This document shows, piece after piece, positions 8,122 through 16,449 of a stretch of DNA of 64,000 nucleotides; position 1 is the first letter of the stretch; each line of letters starts with the position of its first letter. Position numbers and translations under genes: made by a program. The notes under the pieces were generated by a model. That model did no database searches. It saw only the letters and a program-made list of their open reading frames with translations, and had not been told where the DNA came from. Source of the DNA: Cryobacterium inferilacus (GTDB taxonomy: Bacteria; Actinomycetota; Actinomycetes; Actinomycetales; Microbacteriaceae); the NCBI RefSeq assembly GCF_019599185.1, contig NZ_JAIEUL010000001.1, positions 331,966 to 395,965 of the forward strand, given 5' to 3'.

Positions 8122-9690
8122 CTACCGGCCCAGCATCTTCTGCAGGGCAGCCATCTCCTCCTCGGAGGGTCCTGCCGCTGCGCCCTTGCCGCCGCCGAGG
8201 CCGAAGCCCGAACCGCCGCCGGCTGCGGCACCGCCGGCCTTCTCGCCGGAGGCGAGCGCCGCGTTCTCCGCTGCCCGCTTGGCCGGATTGCCCGACTTCG
8301 AGCCCTTCTTCTTCTGCTGCACCTGGGGGCGCTTGCCGCCCATGCCGCCGGGCATCGGGCCCATGCCGGGGATGTTGGGCATGCCGCCCTTGGCCACGGT
8401 CTTCATCATCTTCGCGGCCTGTTCGAAGCGCTGCACGAGCTGGTTCACCTCGGTCACGGTCGAACCGGAGCCGCGGGCGATGCGCAGGCGACGTGACCCG
8501 TTGAGCAACTTGGGGGTGACCCGCTCCGCCTTGGTCATCGACTGGATGATTGCTTCGGTGCGCACGATCTCGCGCTCGTCGAAGTTCTCCAGCTGCTGCT
8601 TCATGGCGCCGGCGCCGGGCAGCATGCCCATCATCTTCTTAATCGAGCCCATGTTGCGCAGCTGCTGCATCTGGCCGAGGAAGTCGTCGAGCGTGAAGGT
8701 GTCGGTGGAGAACTTCTCCGCGATCTTTCGGGCTTCGTCTTCGTCGAACGCACCCTGCGCCTGCTCGATCAGCGTGAGGATGTCACCGAGGTCGAGGATG
8801 CGGCTGGCCATACGGTCGGGGTGGAACGGCTCGAAGTCGTCCAGGCCCTCTCCCGTGGAGGCGAACATGATCGGCCGGCCGGTGATGGACGCCACCGACA
8901 GGGCCGCACCACCGCGGGCGTCACCGTCGAGCTTGGACAGCACGACACCGGTGAAGTCGACGCCGTCCTGGAACGCGCGGGCCGTCGCCACGGCGTCCTG
9001 TCCGATCATGGCGTCGATGACGAAGAGCACCTCATCGGGATCGATGGCCTTACGGATGTCCGCGGCCTGCTTCATCATGTCTGCATCGACACCGAGGCGG
9101 CCGGCCGTGTCGACGATGACCACGTCGTGCAGCTTCTGCTGGGCGTACTTGACCCCGTCACGGGCCACCTTGACGGGGTTGCCGATACCGTTGCCGGGCT
9201 CTGGCGCGTATACCGGCACGCCCGCCTGGGAGCCGACGACCTCGAGCTGGGTGACGGCGTTGGGCCGCTGCAGGTCGGCGGCGACGAGGATGGGCGTGTG
9301 GCCATCCTTCGCGAGCCACTTGGCCAGCTTGCCGGCCAGGGTGGTCTTACCGGCGCCCTGCAGGCCGGCCAGCATGATGATGGTCGGCGGCTTCTTGGCG
9401 AATTCGAGGCGGCGCTGCTGGCCACCGAGGATCTGGATGAGCTCCTCGTTGACAATCTGCACGACCTGCTGGGCCGGGTTCAGCGCCTTGCTGACCTCAT
9501 CGCCCAGGGCGCGTTCGCGCACCTTGCCGGTGAAGTCCTTGACCACTTCGAGCGCAACGTCGGCGTCGAGGAGGGCGCGGCGGATCTCGCGGACGGTACC
9601 GTCGACATCCGCGGCGCTGAGCTTGCCCTTGGTGCGGAGATTTTTAAACGTCTCGGCGAGGCGATCTGAGAGGTTTCCAAAAGTGGCCAT
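8122..9690 (-). CDS. ffh: Signal recognition particle protein Ffh
   Basis: SRP54 GTPase that, with 4.5S RNA, delivers nascent membrane proteins to FtsY. 522 residues. N-domain ~1-90; G-domain with GLQGAGKT at 109-116, the DLQRPNA and DTAGRLG motifs, and KLDGDARGGAAL; a Met-rich M-domain near the C-terminus (MPNIPGMGPMPGGMGG). The Gly-rich tail after ~480 is an extension. A minus-strand TAAACT at 9700-9705 is a plausible -10, leaving almost no leader. ftsY lies 3 kb away on the same strand with accessory genes between. Confidence 0.97.
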   Translation of the reverse strand: MATFGNLSDRLAETFKNLRTKGKLSAADVDGTVREIRRALLDADVALEVVKDFTGKVRERALGDEVSKALNPAQQVVQIVNEELIQILGGQQRRLEFAKKPPTIIMLAGLQGAGKTTLAGKLAKWLAKDGHTPILVAADLQRPNAVTQLEVVGSQAGVPVYAPEPGNGIGNPVKVARDGVKYAQQKLHDVVIVDTAGRLGVDADMMKQAADIRKAIDPDEVLFVIDAMIGQDAVATARAFQDGVDFTGVVLSKLDGDARGGAALSVASITGRPIMFASTGEGLDDFEPFHPDRMASRILDLGDILTLIEQAQGAFDEDEARKIAEKFSTDTFTLDDFLGQMQQLRNMGSIKKMMGMLPGAGAMKQQLENFDEREIVRTEAIIQSMTKAERVTPKLLNGSRRLRIARGSGSTVTEVNQLVQRFEQAAKMMKTVAKGGMPNIPGMGPMPGGMGGKRPQVQQKKKGSKSGNPAKRAAENAALASGEKAGGAAAGGGSGFGLGGGKGAAAGPSEEEMAALQKMLGR

Positions 9691-9747
9691 AGTGCTCTTA
9701 GTTTAACCGGCTCGCGCACGCGTCGGGCTCACCGAATGGTTTTGGTC

Positions 9748-9766
9748 CCAACCGGCGTACGGTTGG
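9748..9766. promoter_or_regulatory. Inverted repeat upstream of the ABM monooxygenase
   Basis: CCAACCG-(5 nt)-CGGTTGG is a perfect 7-bp inverted repeat; the second arm overlaps a TACGGT hexamer (9758-9763) that could be a -10. The site lies 26 bp before the ATG at 9793 and may be an operator. Confidence 0.3.
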
Positions 9767-9792
9767 TGCTCCATTCGAACACGGGAGAATCC

Positions 9793-10104
9793 ATGTCAGT
9801 TGTCGTCGTCGCCGTCCTCACCCCGCTGGACGGGCACATCCAGAATGTCGTGGATGCCTTCGCCACGGTCTCACCGAAGGTGCACGACGAGGCTGGCTGC
9901 GAGCTCTACGCCCTGCACCACGACGCCGACCAGGTGATCATGATCGAACGCTGGACCAGCGAGGCGGACCTCGCCGCGCACGCCGCGGGTGCGGCCATCA
10001 CCGACCTCAACGCTCTACTCGCCGACCACGTGGCCGGTGCCAGCGACGTGAGCGTGCTCGAGAATGTTCCACTCGGCGACACGAACAAGGGAACTATTCA
10101 GTAG
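9793..10104 (+). CDS. Antibiotic-biosynthesis-monooxygenase (ABM) fold protein
   Basis: A 103-residue ferredoxin-like-fold protein of the ABM/quinol monooxygenase type. It begins MSVVVVAVLTPLDGHIQNVV and has the family-like core EAGCELYALHHDADQVIMIERW. The substrate is unknown; relatives act on quinones or are detoxifying. The ATG at 9793 has GGGAG seven nucleotides upstream, which decides the start over an in-frame ATG at 9736. Its 3' end overlaps that of the convergent TetR gene by 11 nt. Confidence 0.8.
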   Translation: MSVVVVAVLTPLDGHIQNVVDAFATVSPKVHDEAGCELYALHHDADQVIMIERWTSEADLAAHAAGAAITDLNALLADHVAGASDVSVLENVPLGDTNKGTIQ

Positions 10105-10738
10105 GCCCGACCGGGCTCCCCGAGCTGCCGGCCGGCGTGATCAGGCGCCGCACCGCCTGCACGACACTGGCTCGCCGAGCGGCGATCACCGTGTTGTCGG
10201 ACGCAGGCTGCGTGAAGAACGCCGATGCCGGCTCGTGGATCCAGCACGACACCACCCCGAAGACCAGCGCGCTGAGGTGCTCGGGATCCCACGTGCCGTC
10301 GACACTGCCGGCCTCCTGCAGGGCGACCACCCTCCTGACCTGCTCGGCGTGGAACTCCTCGACCAGGGGGTTGGGCGGATCGGTCGCCTCCTGCCCCTCC
10401 AACCTGGCCCAGTCGATGATGCGCAGGTGCTCCGGGTGCGCGACCGAGTGGTCGTAGAGGGCACCGGCGTACTCGGCGAGGTCGGCACGGCCGGTCGAAA
10501 CGGCGTGGGCGAACTCTGCCAGGTTGAGCTCGAGCACCGCGCTGAAGAGTTCTTCCTTCTTGCGGTAGTAGGCGTAGAGCCGTTCCTTGCTGGCGGATGC
10601 CGAGCGCGCGATCCGGTCGATGCGCGCCCCGGCCAGGCCGTGGGCGGCGAACTCGGTCCTGGCGGCCTCGAGGATGCGCTGACGCGTGGGCTCGATCGCG
10701 TGCTGCAGCGCTCCCGTGGGTGAATCCTCGTCTGTCAT
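10094..10738 (-). CDS. TetR-family transcriptional regulator
   Basis: A 214-residue repressor-type protein. The N-terminal helix-turn-helix is at about residues 16-62 (RQRILEAARTEFAAHGLAGA, then KERLYAYYRKKEELFSAV). The C-terminal ligand domain resembles the TetR_C group. It is divergent from a DHA2 efflux gene; a perfect palindrome lies between the two starts. By family precedent it represses itself and the transporter and is released by an exported compound; this is inference. The ATG at 10736-10738 lies 7 nt after a TACCAT -10. Confidence 0.92.
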   Translation of the reverse strand: MTDEDSPTGALQHAIEPTRQRILEAARTEFAAHGLAGARIDRIARSASASKERLYAYYRKKEELFSAVLELNLAEFAHAVSTGRADLAEYAGALYDHSVAHPEHLRIIDWARLEGQEATDPPNPLVEEFHAEQVRRVVALQEAGSVDGTWDPEHLSALVFGVVSCWIHEPASAFFTQPASDNTVIAARRASVVQAVRRLITPAGSSGSPVGPTE

Positions 10739-10744
10739 GCCCCC

Positions 10745-10779
10745 ATGGTAGCAAAACGAACTAGTTCGTTTGGTATAGT
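10745..10779. promoter_or_regulatory. TetR operator with divergent promoters
   Basis: AAACGAACTAGTTCGTTT (10754-10771) is an 18-bp perfect palindrome. It sits between a minus-strand -10 TACCAT (10745-10750, for the TetR gene) and a plus-strand -10 TATAGT (10774-10779, for the efflux gene). The palindrome therefore covers the spacer and -35 zones of both promoters. Both starts lie 7-8 nt after the -10, so both mRNAs are probably leaderless. Confidence 0.75.
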
Positions 10780-10786
10780 TCTCGGC

Positions 10787-12301
10787 ATGTCACAATCGAG
10801 CCCGACCGGTGCCACGCCGGTTTCCACCCCGTCACCTTCGAAAATCCCGTCCGCAGAAACCCTTGTGCACAACCCGCGTCGCTGGTGGCTGCTGGCCATC
10901 GTCGCCCTGGCCCAGCTCACCGTCGTGCTCGACGGCACCATCGTCAACATCGCCCTTCCGCATGCCCAGACCGATCTCGGCATGAGCGACGGTGACCGCA
11001 CCTGGGTGGTCACCCTGTACGCGCTGGTCTTCGGCGCCCTGCTCCTGCTCGGCGGCCGCATCGCCGACTACTGGGGTCGTAAGCGCTCCTTCATCGTGGG
11101 AATGGCCGGCTTCGCCGTCGCATCCACCCTCGGCGGCATGGCGCAGAGCACCTGGGAGCTCCTGGCCGCGCGTGGCCTGCAGGGCCTGTTCGCCGCACTG
11201 TTGGCCCCCGCCTCGCTGGCGCTGCTCACCGTGAACTTCCCCGGCGGCAAGGACCGCATCAAGGCCTTCTCGGTCTACGGTGCGATCGCCGGCGGTGGCG
11301 CCGCCGTGGGCCTCGTGCTCGGTGGCGTGCTCACCGAGTACGCCAGCTGGCGCTGGTGCCTGCTCGTGAACGTACCGATCGCGATCGTGGCGATCGCCGC
11401 CGCCATCCCGATCATCAGGGAGAGCAAGGCACACGGCAACACCCGGTACGACGTGCCTGGGGCGATTCTCGTCGCCCTCGGTCTCGGATCGCTGGTCTTC
11501 GGCTTCGCGCAGGCGGAGAACGGCTGGGACGCCTGGCAGGTGCTCGTCTTCATCCCACTGGGCGTCGTGCTCCTCGCCCTGTTCGTGCTCGTTGAGAGCC
11601 GCTCCAACCACCCGCTGCTGCCGATGCGCATTCTGGCGAACAAGGTCCGCGGCGGCGCGTTCATCACCGGCCTGCTCACCGGTGCCGCGCTGCTGGGAGG
11701 GCTGCTCTTCCTCACCTTCCACCTGCAGATCGTGCTCGGCTTCTCCCCGCTCGAATCCGGTCTGGCCTCCCTGCCGATGACCGCGACGATCATGGTCGGC
11801 GCCGCTGTGCTGTCCAAGTTCCTGCCCCGCACCGGCGTGCGCCTGCCGATGACCGTCGGGCCCGTCGTCGTGGCGGCCGGGCTGTTCTTCCTTTCCCGCA
11901 TCACCGTGGACGGCAGCTATGTCGCCGAGGTTCTGCCCGGCCTCATTCTGATGGGTGCCGGACTGGCGATGATCTTCGTACCGCTGCAGAACGTGGCCCT
12001 GTCCGGCATCGACGCGCATGACGCCGGTGCGGCCAGTGCCGCCGTCACCGCCGTGCAGCAGATCGGCGGCTCGATCGGCTCCGCGGTGTTCACCGTGCTC
12101 TACACCTCCGCTGTTGCGGCCTCCCTCACCGGCGGCGACGGCACGCCCGTCGCGCAGCTGCAGGCTTTTGTGGACGGCTACCAGGCCGCCTTCTTCTGGG
12201 CCGCCGTCGGCGTGTTCGTGGCCGCCCCTGTGGCGTTCTTCATGGTGCGCCCGCGGCCGGAAGACCTGCTCGGCACCGATTCGGCCGTGCACCTGGGCTG
12301 A
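10787..12301 (+). CDS. DHA2-family (EmrB/QacA-like) MFS drug-efflux transporter
   Basis: A 504-residue proton antiporter with 14 predicted membrane segments. Motif A appears as FGALLLLGGRIADYWGRKRS, and a motif-C-like Gly/Ala-rich helix 5 is present. The first helix is preceded by a cytosolic stretch of about 30 residues. The ATG at 10787 is preferred over 10745, which lies before the promoter. Regulation by the divergent TetR gene is likely from the shared operator. The substrate cannot be predicted. Confidence 0.92.
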   Translation: MSQSSPTGATPVSTPSPSKIPSAETLVHNPRRWWLLAIVALAQLTVVLDGTIVNIALPHAQTDLGMSDGDRTWVVTLYALVFGALLLLGGRIADYWGRKRSFIVGMAGFAVASTLGGMAQSTWELLAARGLQGLFAALLAPASLALLTVNFPGGKDRIKAFSVYGAIAGGGAAVGLVLGGVLTEYASWRWCLLVNVPIAIVAIAAAIPIIRESKAHGNTRYDVPGAILVALGLGSLVFGFAQAENGWDAWQVLVFIPLGVVLLALFVLVESRSNHPLLPMRILANKVRGGAFITGLLTGAALLGGLLFLTFHLQIVLGFSPLESGLASLPMTATIMVGAAVLSKFLPRTGVRLPMTVGPVVVAAGLFFLSRITVDGSYVAEVLPGLILMGAGLAMIFVPLQNVALSGIDAHDAGAASAAVTAVQQIGGSIGSAVFTVLYTSAVAASLTGGDGTPVAQLQAFVDGYQAAFFWAAVGVFVAAPVAFFMVRPRPEDLLGTDSAVHLG

Positions 12302-12320
12302 GTCGTCCCCGCCCAACCAG

Positions 12321-12348
12321 AAGGCCCCCGGTTTGCACCGGGGGCCTT
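12321..12348 (+). terminator. Strong stem-loop terminator after the efflux gene
   Basis: A perfect 11-bp stem, AAGGCCCCCGG / CCGGGGGCCTT, with a 6-nt loop (TTTGCA), followed by a T/C-rich tract (CTTCTTCG). It lies 20 bp after the efflux stop and 25 bp before the 3' end of the convergent DUF2004 gene, so it may act in both directions. Confidence 0.8.
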
Positions 12349-12372
12349 CTTCGTCGTGGATACCAGCGGATG

Positions 12373-12879
12373 CTAGCTGTCGGCGGCGATCACAATGGTG
12401 TCGCCGTGCACATCGAGGGTCACCACGAGCAGGGCATCCGTCTCGTGCGGGCTGATCGAGTAGTCGAGCACCGCGAAGTGCTGGTCATTGCCGATGTGGT
12501 GCGGGTGGAAGCCGATGCGCTGCAGCTGGATGGAGCGCAGGTAGTCGATCTGCTTGTCTCCCGAGTCCCAGATCAGGGCGTCCTCGAGCACCTCGGGGTC
12601 GAGCTCGTCGAACTGCGCGACGATGAACTGGCTGGTGACGGAGACCTCGGCGCTCAGGTCGGCCACGAGCGACTCCCTGGCCTGCGAGTCCAGGTCTTCC
12701 AGGCCGTTGATCATGGCAGCGACGATATCGAGGGCCTCGACCGAGACCGAGTCCTCGTCGGGCGAGCTCACGTCGATCTCGACGTTCTGGTCCCCCAGTT
12801 CCACGGTGTCGGACCAGTAGACCTCACCGCTGTCGTCGTCGCTGCCGAGAATTCCGAAGAAATCGTGTTCGATGGTCAT
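12373..12879 (-). CDS. DUF2004-like acidic hypothetical protein
   Basis: A 168-residue, strongly acidic, soluble protein that begins MTIEHDFFGILGSDD and ends in a beta-rich stretch (FAVLDYSISPHETDALLVVT). It resembles the DUF2004 family, whose function is unknown. It starts 8 nt after the ftsY stop on the same strand, so the two are probably cotranscribed. No signal peptide or membrane segment is seen. Confidence 0.7.
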   Translation of the reverse strand: MTIEHDFFGILGSDDDSGEVYWSDTVELGDQNVEIDVSSPDEDSVSVEALDIVAAMINGLEDLDSQARESLVADLSAEVSVTSQFIVAQFDELDPEVLEDALIWDSGDKQIDYLRSIQLQRIGFHPHHIGNDQHFAVLDYSISPHETDALLVVTLDVHGDTIVIAADS

Positions 12880-12887
12880 GGGACGTC

Positions 12888-13763
12888 CTATCCGACGAGT
12901 TTTTGTGCGAAGACGTGCGGGGTGAAACCGGTGAGGTCGTTGATGCCCTCACCCTGCCCGACGAGTTTGATGGGGATGCCGGTCTTCTCCTGAACGGCCA
13001 GGACGAAACCGCCCTTGGCGGACCCGTCCAGCTTGGTCAGCACCAGACCGGTGACACCGGCGTGCTCGATGAACGCCTCCGCCTGGGCGAGCCCGTTCTG
13101 GCCGGTGGTGGCGTCGAGCACGAGGAGCACCTCGGCGATCGGGGTCTGCTTCTCGACCACCCGACGGATCTTGGTGAGCTCATCCATCAGCCCGCCCTTG
13201 GTCTGCAGCCGGCCGGCGGTGTCGATGATCACGATCTCGGTGCCGGTGTTGATGGCACGCTCGACGGTTTGAAAGGCGACGGATGCCGGATCCTGGCCCT
13301 GCGCCTGCGGCCTGACGATTTCGGCGCCGGCGCGCTCGGCCCAGGTGGCGAGCTGTTCCACGGCGGCGGCCCGGAAGGTGTCGGCCGCGCCGATGAGCAC
13401 ACTGCGGTCGTAGACGCGCAGGAACTTGGCGAACTTGCCGATGGTGGTGGTCTTGCCGACGCCGTTGACGCCGACGACAAGCACCACGGCCGGCCGCGCG
13501 CTGAGGTTCAGGGTGGAGTCCAGCTTCGACAGTCGTTCCTCGATGCCCTCACGGAGCATCCGGTGCAGGTCCTTGGGGTCGGTGGTGCTGTACCTGGCCA
13601 CCTTGGCCCGCAACTCGGTGACGATGGCGTCGGTGATGTCGGGGCCGAAGTCGGCCGTGATGAGCGAGTCCTCGAGGTCATCCCAGGTATCTGCGTCGAT
13701 CGTCTTCTTCGCGAACACTCCGCGCAATGCGCCGGAGAGGGACCACGGGGTGCGTTCTGCCAT
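12888..13763 (-). CDS. ftsY: Signal recognition particle receptor FtsY
   Basis: Membrane-associated SRP receptor GTPase. 291 residues, a short form without the long acidic A-domain of enterobacterial FtsY. NG-domain motifs are GVNGVGKT at ~98-105, DTAGRLQTKGGLMDEL, and TKLDGSAKGGFVLAV. The start is ATG at 13761-13763 (MAERTPWSLSGALRGVF). In many Actinobacteria it follows smc directly; here about 12 kb of plus-strand genes lie between them. Confidence 0.96.
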   Translation of the reverse strand: MAERTPWSLSGALRGVFAKKTIDADTWDDLEDSLITADFGPDITDAIVTELRAKVARYSTTDPKDLHRMLREGIEERLSKLDSTLNLSARPAVVLVVGVNGVGKTTTIGKFAKFLRVYDRSVLIGAADTFRAAAVEQLATWAERAGAEIVRPQAQGQDPASVAFQTVERAINTGTEIVIIDTAGRLQTKGGLMDELTKIRRVVEKQTPIAEVLLVLDATTGQNGLAQAEAFIEHAGVTGLVLTKLDGSAKGGFVLAVQEKTGIPIKLVGQGEGINDLTGFTPHVFAQKLVG

Positions 13764-14005
13764 GCCCCTAGCCTATGGCTCGCCCGGTCCCACCGCCTTC
13801 GGCAGGCCGCCGGGCCGCACGGATGGGGCCGCCGGCGCGCAAGCATAGCCGCCGCCGTCGCCGAAGAGGCCTTCGTGACGCCGCGCTACGGAGGGTGACC
13901 GGGTGTGACACCGTGGCCCGGTGCGGGCTGGAACGCCTGGATAAATTCTCTCCATGCCGCCCGGACTGCCCCCTGCGGCCCGCGCACACCGAGGAGGACC
14001 GCACC
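13764..14005. other. Intergenic region upstream of the sulfate-assimilation operon
   Basis: About 240 bp between divergent ftsY and the sulfite reductase gene. The only AT-rich patch is GGATAAATT near 13939-13947, whose TAAATT (13942-13947) is a candidate -10 for the operon. AGGAGG at 13992-13997 is the ribosome site for the GTG at 14006. I see no riboswitch or Cys-rich leader peptide downstream of this -10. Confidence 0.4.
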
Positions 14006-15715
14006 GTGCCATCGAGTCAGACCGAAACGGACCGAGCCGTTCGCCCCGCCCGCGCCGCCGCCAGGCCCAACGGCCAGTGGAAAGTCGACGGGACCGCACC
14101 CCTGAACGGGAACGAAGCCTGGAAGCAGGAGGACAACGGCCTCAACGTGCGCGAGCGCATCGAGAAGATCTACTCCCGTGACGGGTTCGACTCGATCGAG
14201 GCCACCGACCTGCACGGCCGGTTCCGCTGGTGGGGCCTGTACACCCAGCGAAAGCCCGGGATCGACGGCGGTAAGACCGCCACCCTCGAGCCGCACGAGC
14301 TCGAAGACAAGTACTTCATGCTGCGGGTGCGCATCGACGGCGGCCAGCTCAGCACGCACCAGCTGCGGGTCATCGGGGAGATCTCCGAGGAATTCGGCCG
14401 GGACACCGCCGACCTCACCGACCGGCAGAACATTCAGCTGCACTGGATCCGGGTCGAGGACGTGCCCGAGATCTGGCGCCGCCTCGAGGCCGTCGGACTG
14501 CAGACCACCGAAGCCTGCGGTGACGTGCCCCGCGTCGTGCTCGGCTCCCCCGTCGCCGGAATCGCCGTCGACGAACTGCTCGACCCGACGGACACGATCG
14601 CGGAGATCACCTCGCGCTACATCGGGGTTCCCGAACTCGCGAATCTGCCCCGCAAATTCAAGACCGCCCTCACCGGGCACCCGAGCCAGGATGTCGTGCA
14701 CGAGATCAATGACGTCGGCTTCGTCGCCCTGCGCCATCCGGAGCTCGGCCTCGGCTACGACCTCTGGGTCGGCGGCGGCCTCTCCGCCAACCCGCGACTC
14801 GGCGAGCGCCTGGGCGCCTTCGTCGCCCCCGAGAAAGTCGCCGATGTCTGGCTCGGCGTCGCCTCCATCTTCCGCGACTACGGCTACCGTCGGCTGCGCA
14901 ACAAGGCCAGGTTGAAGTTCCTGCTCGCGGACTGGGGACCGGAGAAGTTCCGCCGCGTGCTCGAGGACGAATACCTGCACGAGGCGCTGCCGGACGGCCC
15001 GCCCGCCCCGACGCCGACCCAGCAGGGTGACCACATCGGCGTGCACAAGCAGGTCGACGGCCGGTTCTACATCGGTGTCACCCCCTTCGTCGGTCGGGTC
15101 TCCGGCCGCACCCTCACGGGCCTCGCCGACCTGCTCGAGAAGCACGGCTCCGGCCGGCTCCGCACCACGCCGCACCAGAAGCTGGTGCTGCTGGACATCA
15201 GCGAAGACAACGTCGAACCGCTCATCGAGGCTCTCGACGCGCTCGGCCTGGCCGCCCGCCCCAGCCTGTTCCGTCGCTCCACCATCGCCTGCACCGGCAT
15301 CGAGTTCTGCAAGCTCGCCATCGTCGAGACCAAGCAGACGGCGACGGATGCCGTGCTCGAGCTGGAGAGGCGCCTGGCCGGCATCGACGTGCCGCAACCG
15401 ATCAGCCTGCACGTGAACGGCTGCCCGAACTCCTGCGCCCGCATCCAGACCGCCGACATCGGGCTCAAGGGCCAGCTCCTGGCCGACGGCAACGGCGGCC
15501 AGGTCCCCGGCTTCCAGGTACACCTCGGCGGCGGCCTGGCCTCCGTCGGCCGGGACGAGGCGGGCCTGGGCCGCACCGTGCGCGGCCTCAAGGTGTCCGC
15601 GGACGATCTCGCCGACTACGTGGAGCGCATCGTGCTGCGCTTCCTGGCCGACAGGCTCGAGACGGAGACCTTCGCCGTCTGGGCCCACCGCGCCGACGAG
15701 GAGGCACTGCAATGA
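14006..15715 (+). CDS. Ferredoxin-dependent sulfite (or nitrite) reductase, siroheme enzyme
   Basis: Reduces sulfite to sulfide (six electrons) with siroheme and a [4Fe-4S] cluster. About 569 residues with the duplicated NIR/SIR fold: first ferredoxin-like half near residues 80-150 and a second near 340-410. The four cluster Cys are C429, C435 (ACTGIEFCKLA), C473 and C477 (NGCPNSC). GTG at 14006 is chosen because AGGAGG lies eight nucleotides before it. It is the first gene of a run ending in ferredoxin genes and overlaps cysH by ATGA. The context favours sulfite over nitrite as substrate, which sequence alone cannot settle. Confidence 0.93.
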   Translation: MPSSQTETDRAVRPARAAARPNGQWKVDGTAPLNGNEAWKQEDNGLNVRERIEKIYSRDGFDSIEATDLHGRFRWWGLYTQRKPGIDGGKTATLEPHELEDKYFMLRVRIDGGQLSTHQLRVIGEISEEFGRDTADLTDRQNIQLHWIRVEDVPEIWRRLEAVGLQTTEACGDVPRVVLGSPVAGIAVDELLDPTDTIAEITSRYIGVPELANLPRKFKTALTGHPSQDVVHEINDVGFVALRHPELGLGYDLWVGGGLSANPRLGERLGAFVAPEKVADVWLGVASIFRDYGYRRLRNKARLKFLLADWGPEKFRRVLEDEYLHEALPDGPPAPTPTQQGDHIGVHKQVDGRFYIGVTPFVGRVSGRTLTGLADLLEKHGSGRLRTTPHQKLVLLDISEDNVEPLIEALDALGLAARPSLFRRSTIACTGIEFCKLAIVETKQTATDAVLELERRLAGIDVPQPISLHVNGCPNSCARIQTADIGLKGQLLADGNGGQVPGFQVHLGGGLASVGRDEAGLGRTVRGLKVSADDLADYVERIVLRFLADRLETETFAVWAHRADEEALQ

Positions 15716-16449
15716 GTGACACCGACACCAACACCAACACCAACATCGGCACCCGCCGCTCCCCCGACGCGTTGCGCGCGCTGGCCGAGGCCGGCGCGGC
15801 CGAGCTGGGCGAGGCATCCGCAGACGAGGTCATCGCCTGGGTGGCCCGTACCTTCAGCACGGCTGCCGCAGCGGTCGCCTGCTCCATGGCCGACGCCGTT
15901 CTCCCCCACGCCGTGTCGAGGCAGCTGCCCGGCGTCGACGTGCTCTTCCTCGACACCGGCTACCACTTCAGTGAGACCCACGACACCCGCAACGACGTGG
16001 CCAGGTTGCTGCCCGTGCGCATCGTGGATGTGCTGCCGGAGCGCACGGTGGCCGAGCAGGACACCGCGCACGGCGCCGAGCTGTTCGCCAGGGACCCGAA
16101 CCTGTGCTGCGCTCTACGCAAGGTGGACCCCTTGCACCGAGTTCTCGGCGGCTACGAGGTCTGGTTCACCGGTGTACGCCGCGACGAGGCACCCACCAGG
16201 GCGAACACGCCCCTGATCGTCTGGGACGAACGCAACGGTCTCGTCAAGGTCAATCCGCTCGCCGCCTGGAGCTTCGAGGACATCCTCGACTACGCCGGCC
16301 GGCACAACGTGCCGGTCAACCCGCTGATGGGCCAGGGCTACCCCTCCATCGGCTGCGCGCCGTGCACAAAACCCGTCGCCGCCGGCGACGACCCCCGATC
16401 CGGACGCTGGGCCAGCCTGGCGAAAACAGAATGCGGACTCCACCTGTGA
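15712..16449 (+). CDS. cysH: Assimilatory APS (adenylyl-sulfate) reductase
   Basis: Thioredoxin-dependent reduction of adenylyl sulfate to sulfite and AMP. 245 residues of the PP-loop family. The iron-sulfur ligands are present: C132-C133 (NLCCALRKVDPL) and C215/C218 (SIGCAPCTKP). Together they mark an APS rather than a PAPS reductase. The catalytic Cys lies at the C-terminus, C241 in ECGLHL. The N-terminus carries a short Asp/Thr/Asn repeat from ACCAAC hexamers. The ATG overlaps the stop of the previous gene (ATGA). Confidence 0.95.
   Translation: MSDTDTNTNTNIGTRRSPDALRALAEAGAAELGEASADEVIAWVARTFSTAAAAVACSMADAVLPHAVSRQLPGVDVLFLDTGYHFSETHDTRNDVARLLPVRIVDVLPERTVAEQDTAHGAELFARDPNLCCALRKVDPLHRVLGGYEVWFTGVRRDEAPTRANTPLIVWDERNGLVKVNPLAAWSFEDILDYAGRHNVPVNPLMGQGYPSIGCAPCTKPVAAGDDPRSGRWASLAKTECGLHL

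Noticed and set aside
13895..14005. Four Cys codons in frame upstream of the sulfite reductase start, like a Cys-rich leader or extension
   Set aside because: The stretch has no stop before the gene, the likely -10 (13942-13947) lies inside it, and AGGAGG marks the GTG at 14006. So it is probably not translated, and no separate polycysteine leader ORF follows the -10.
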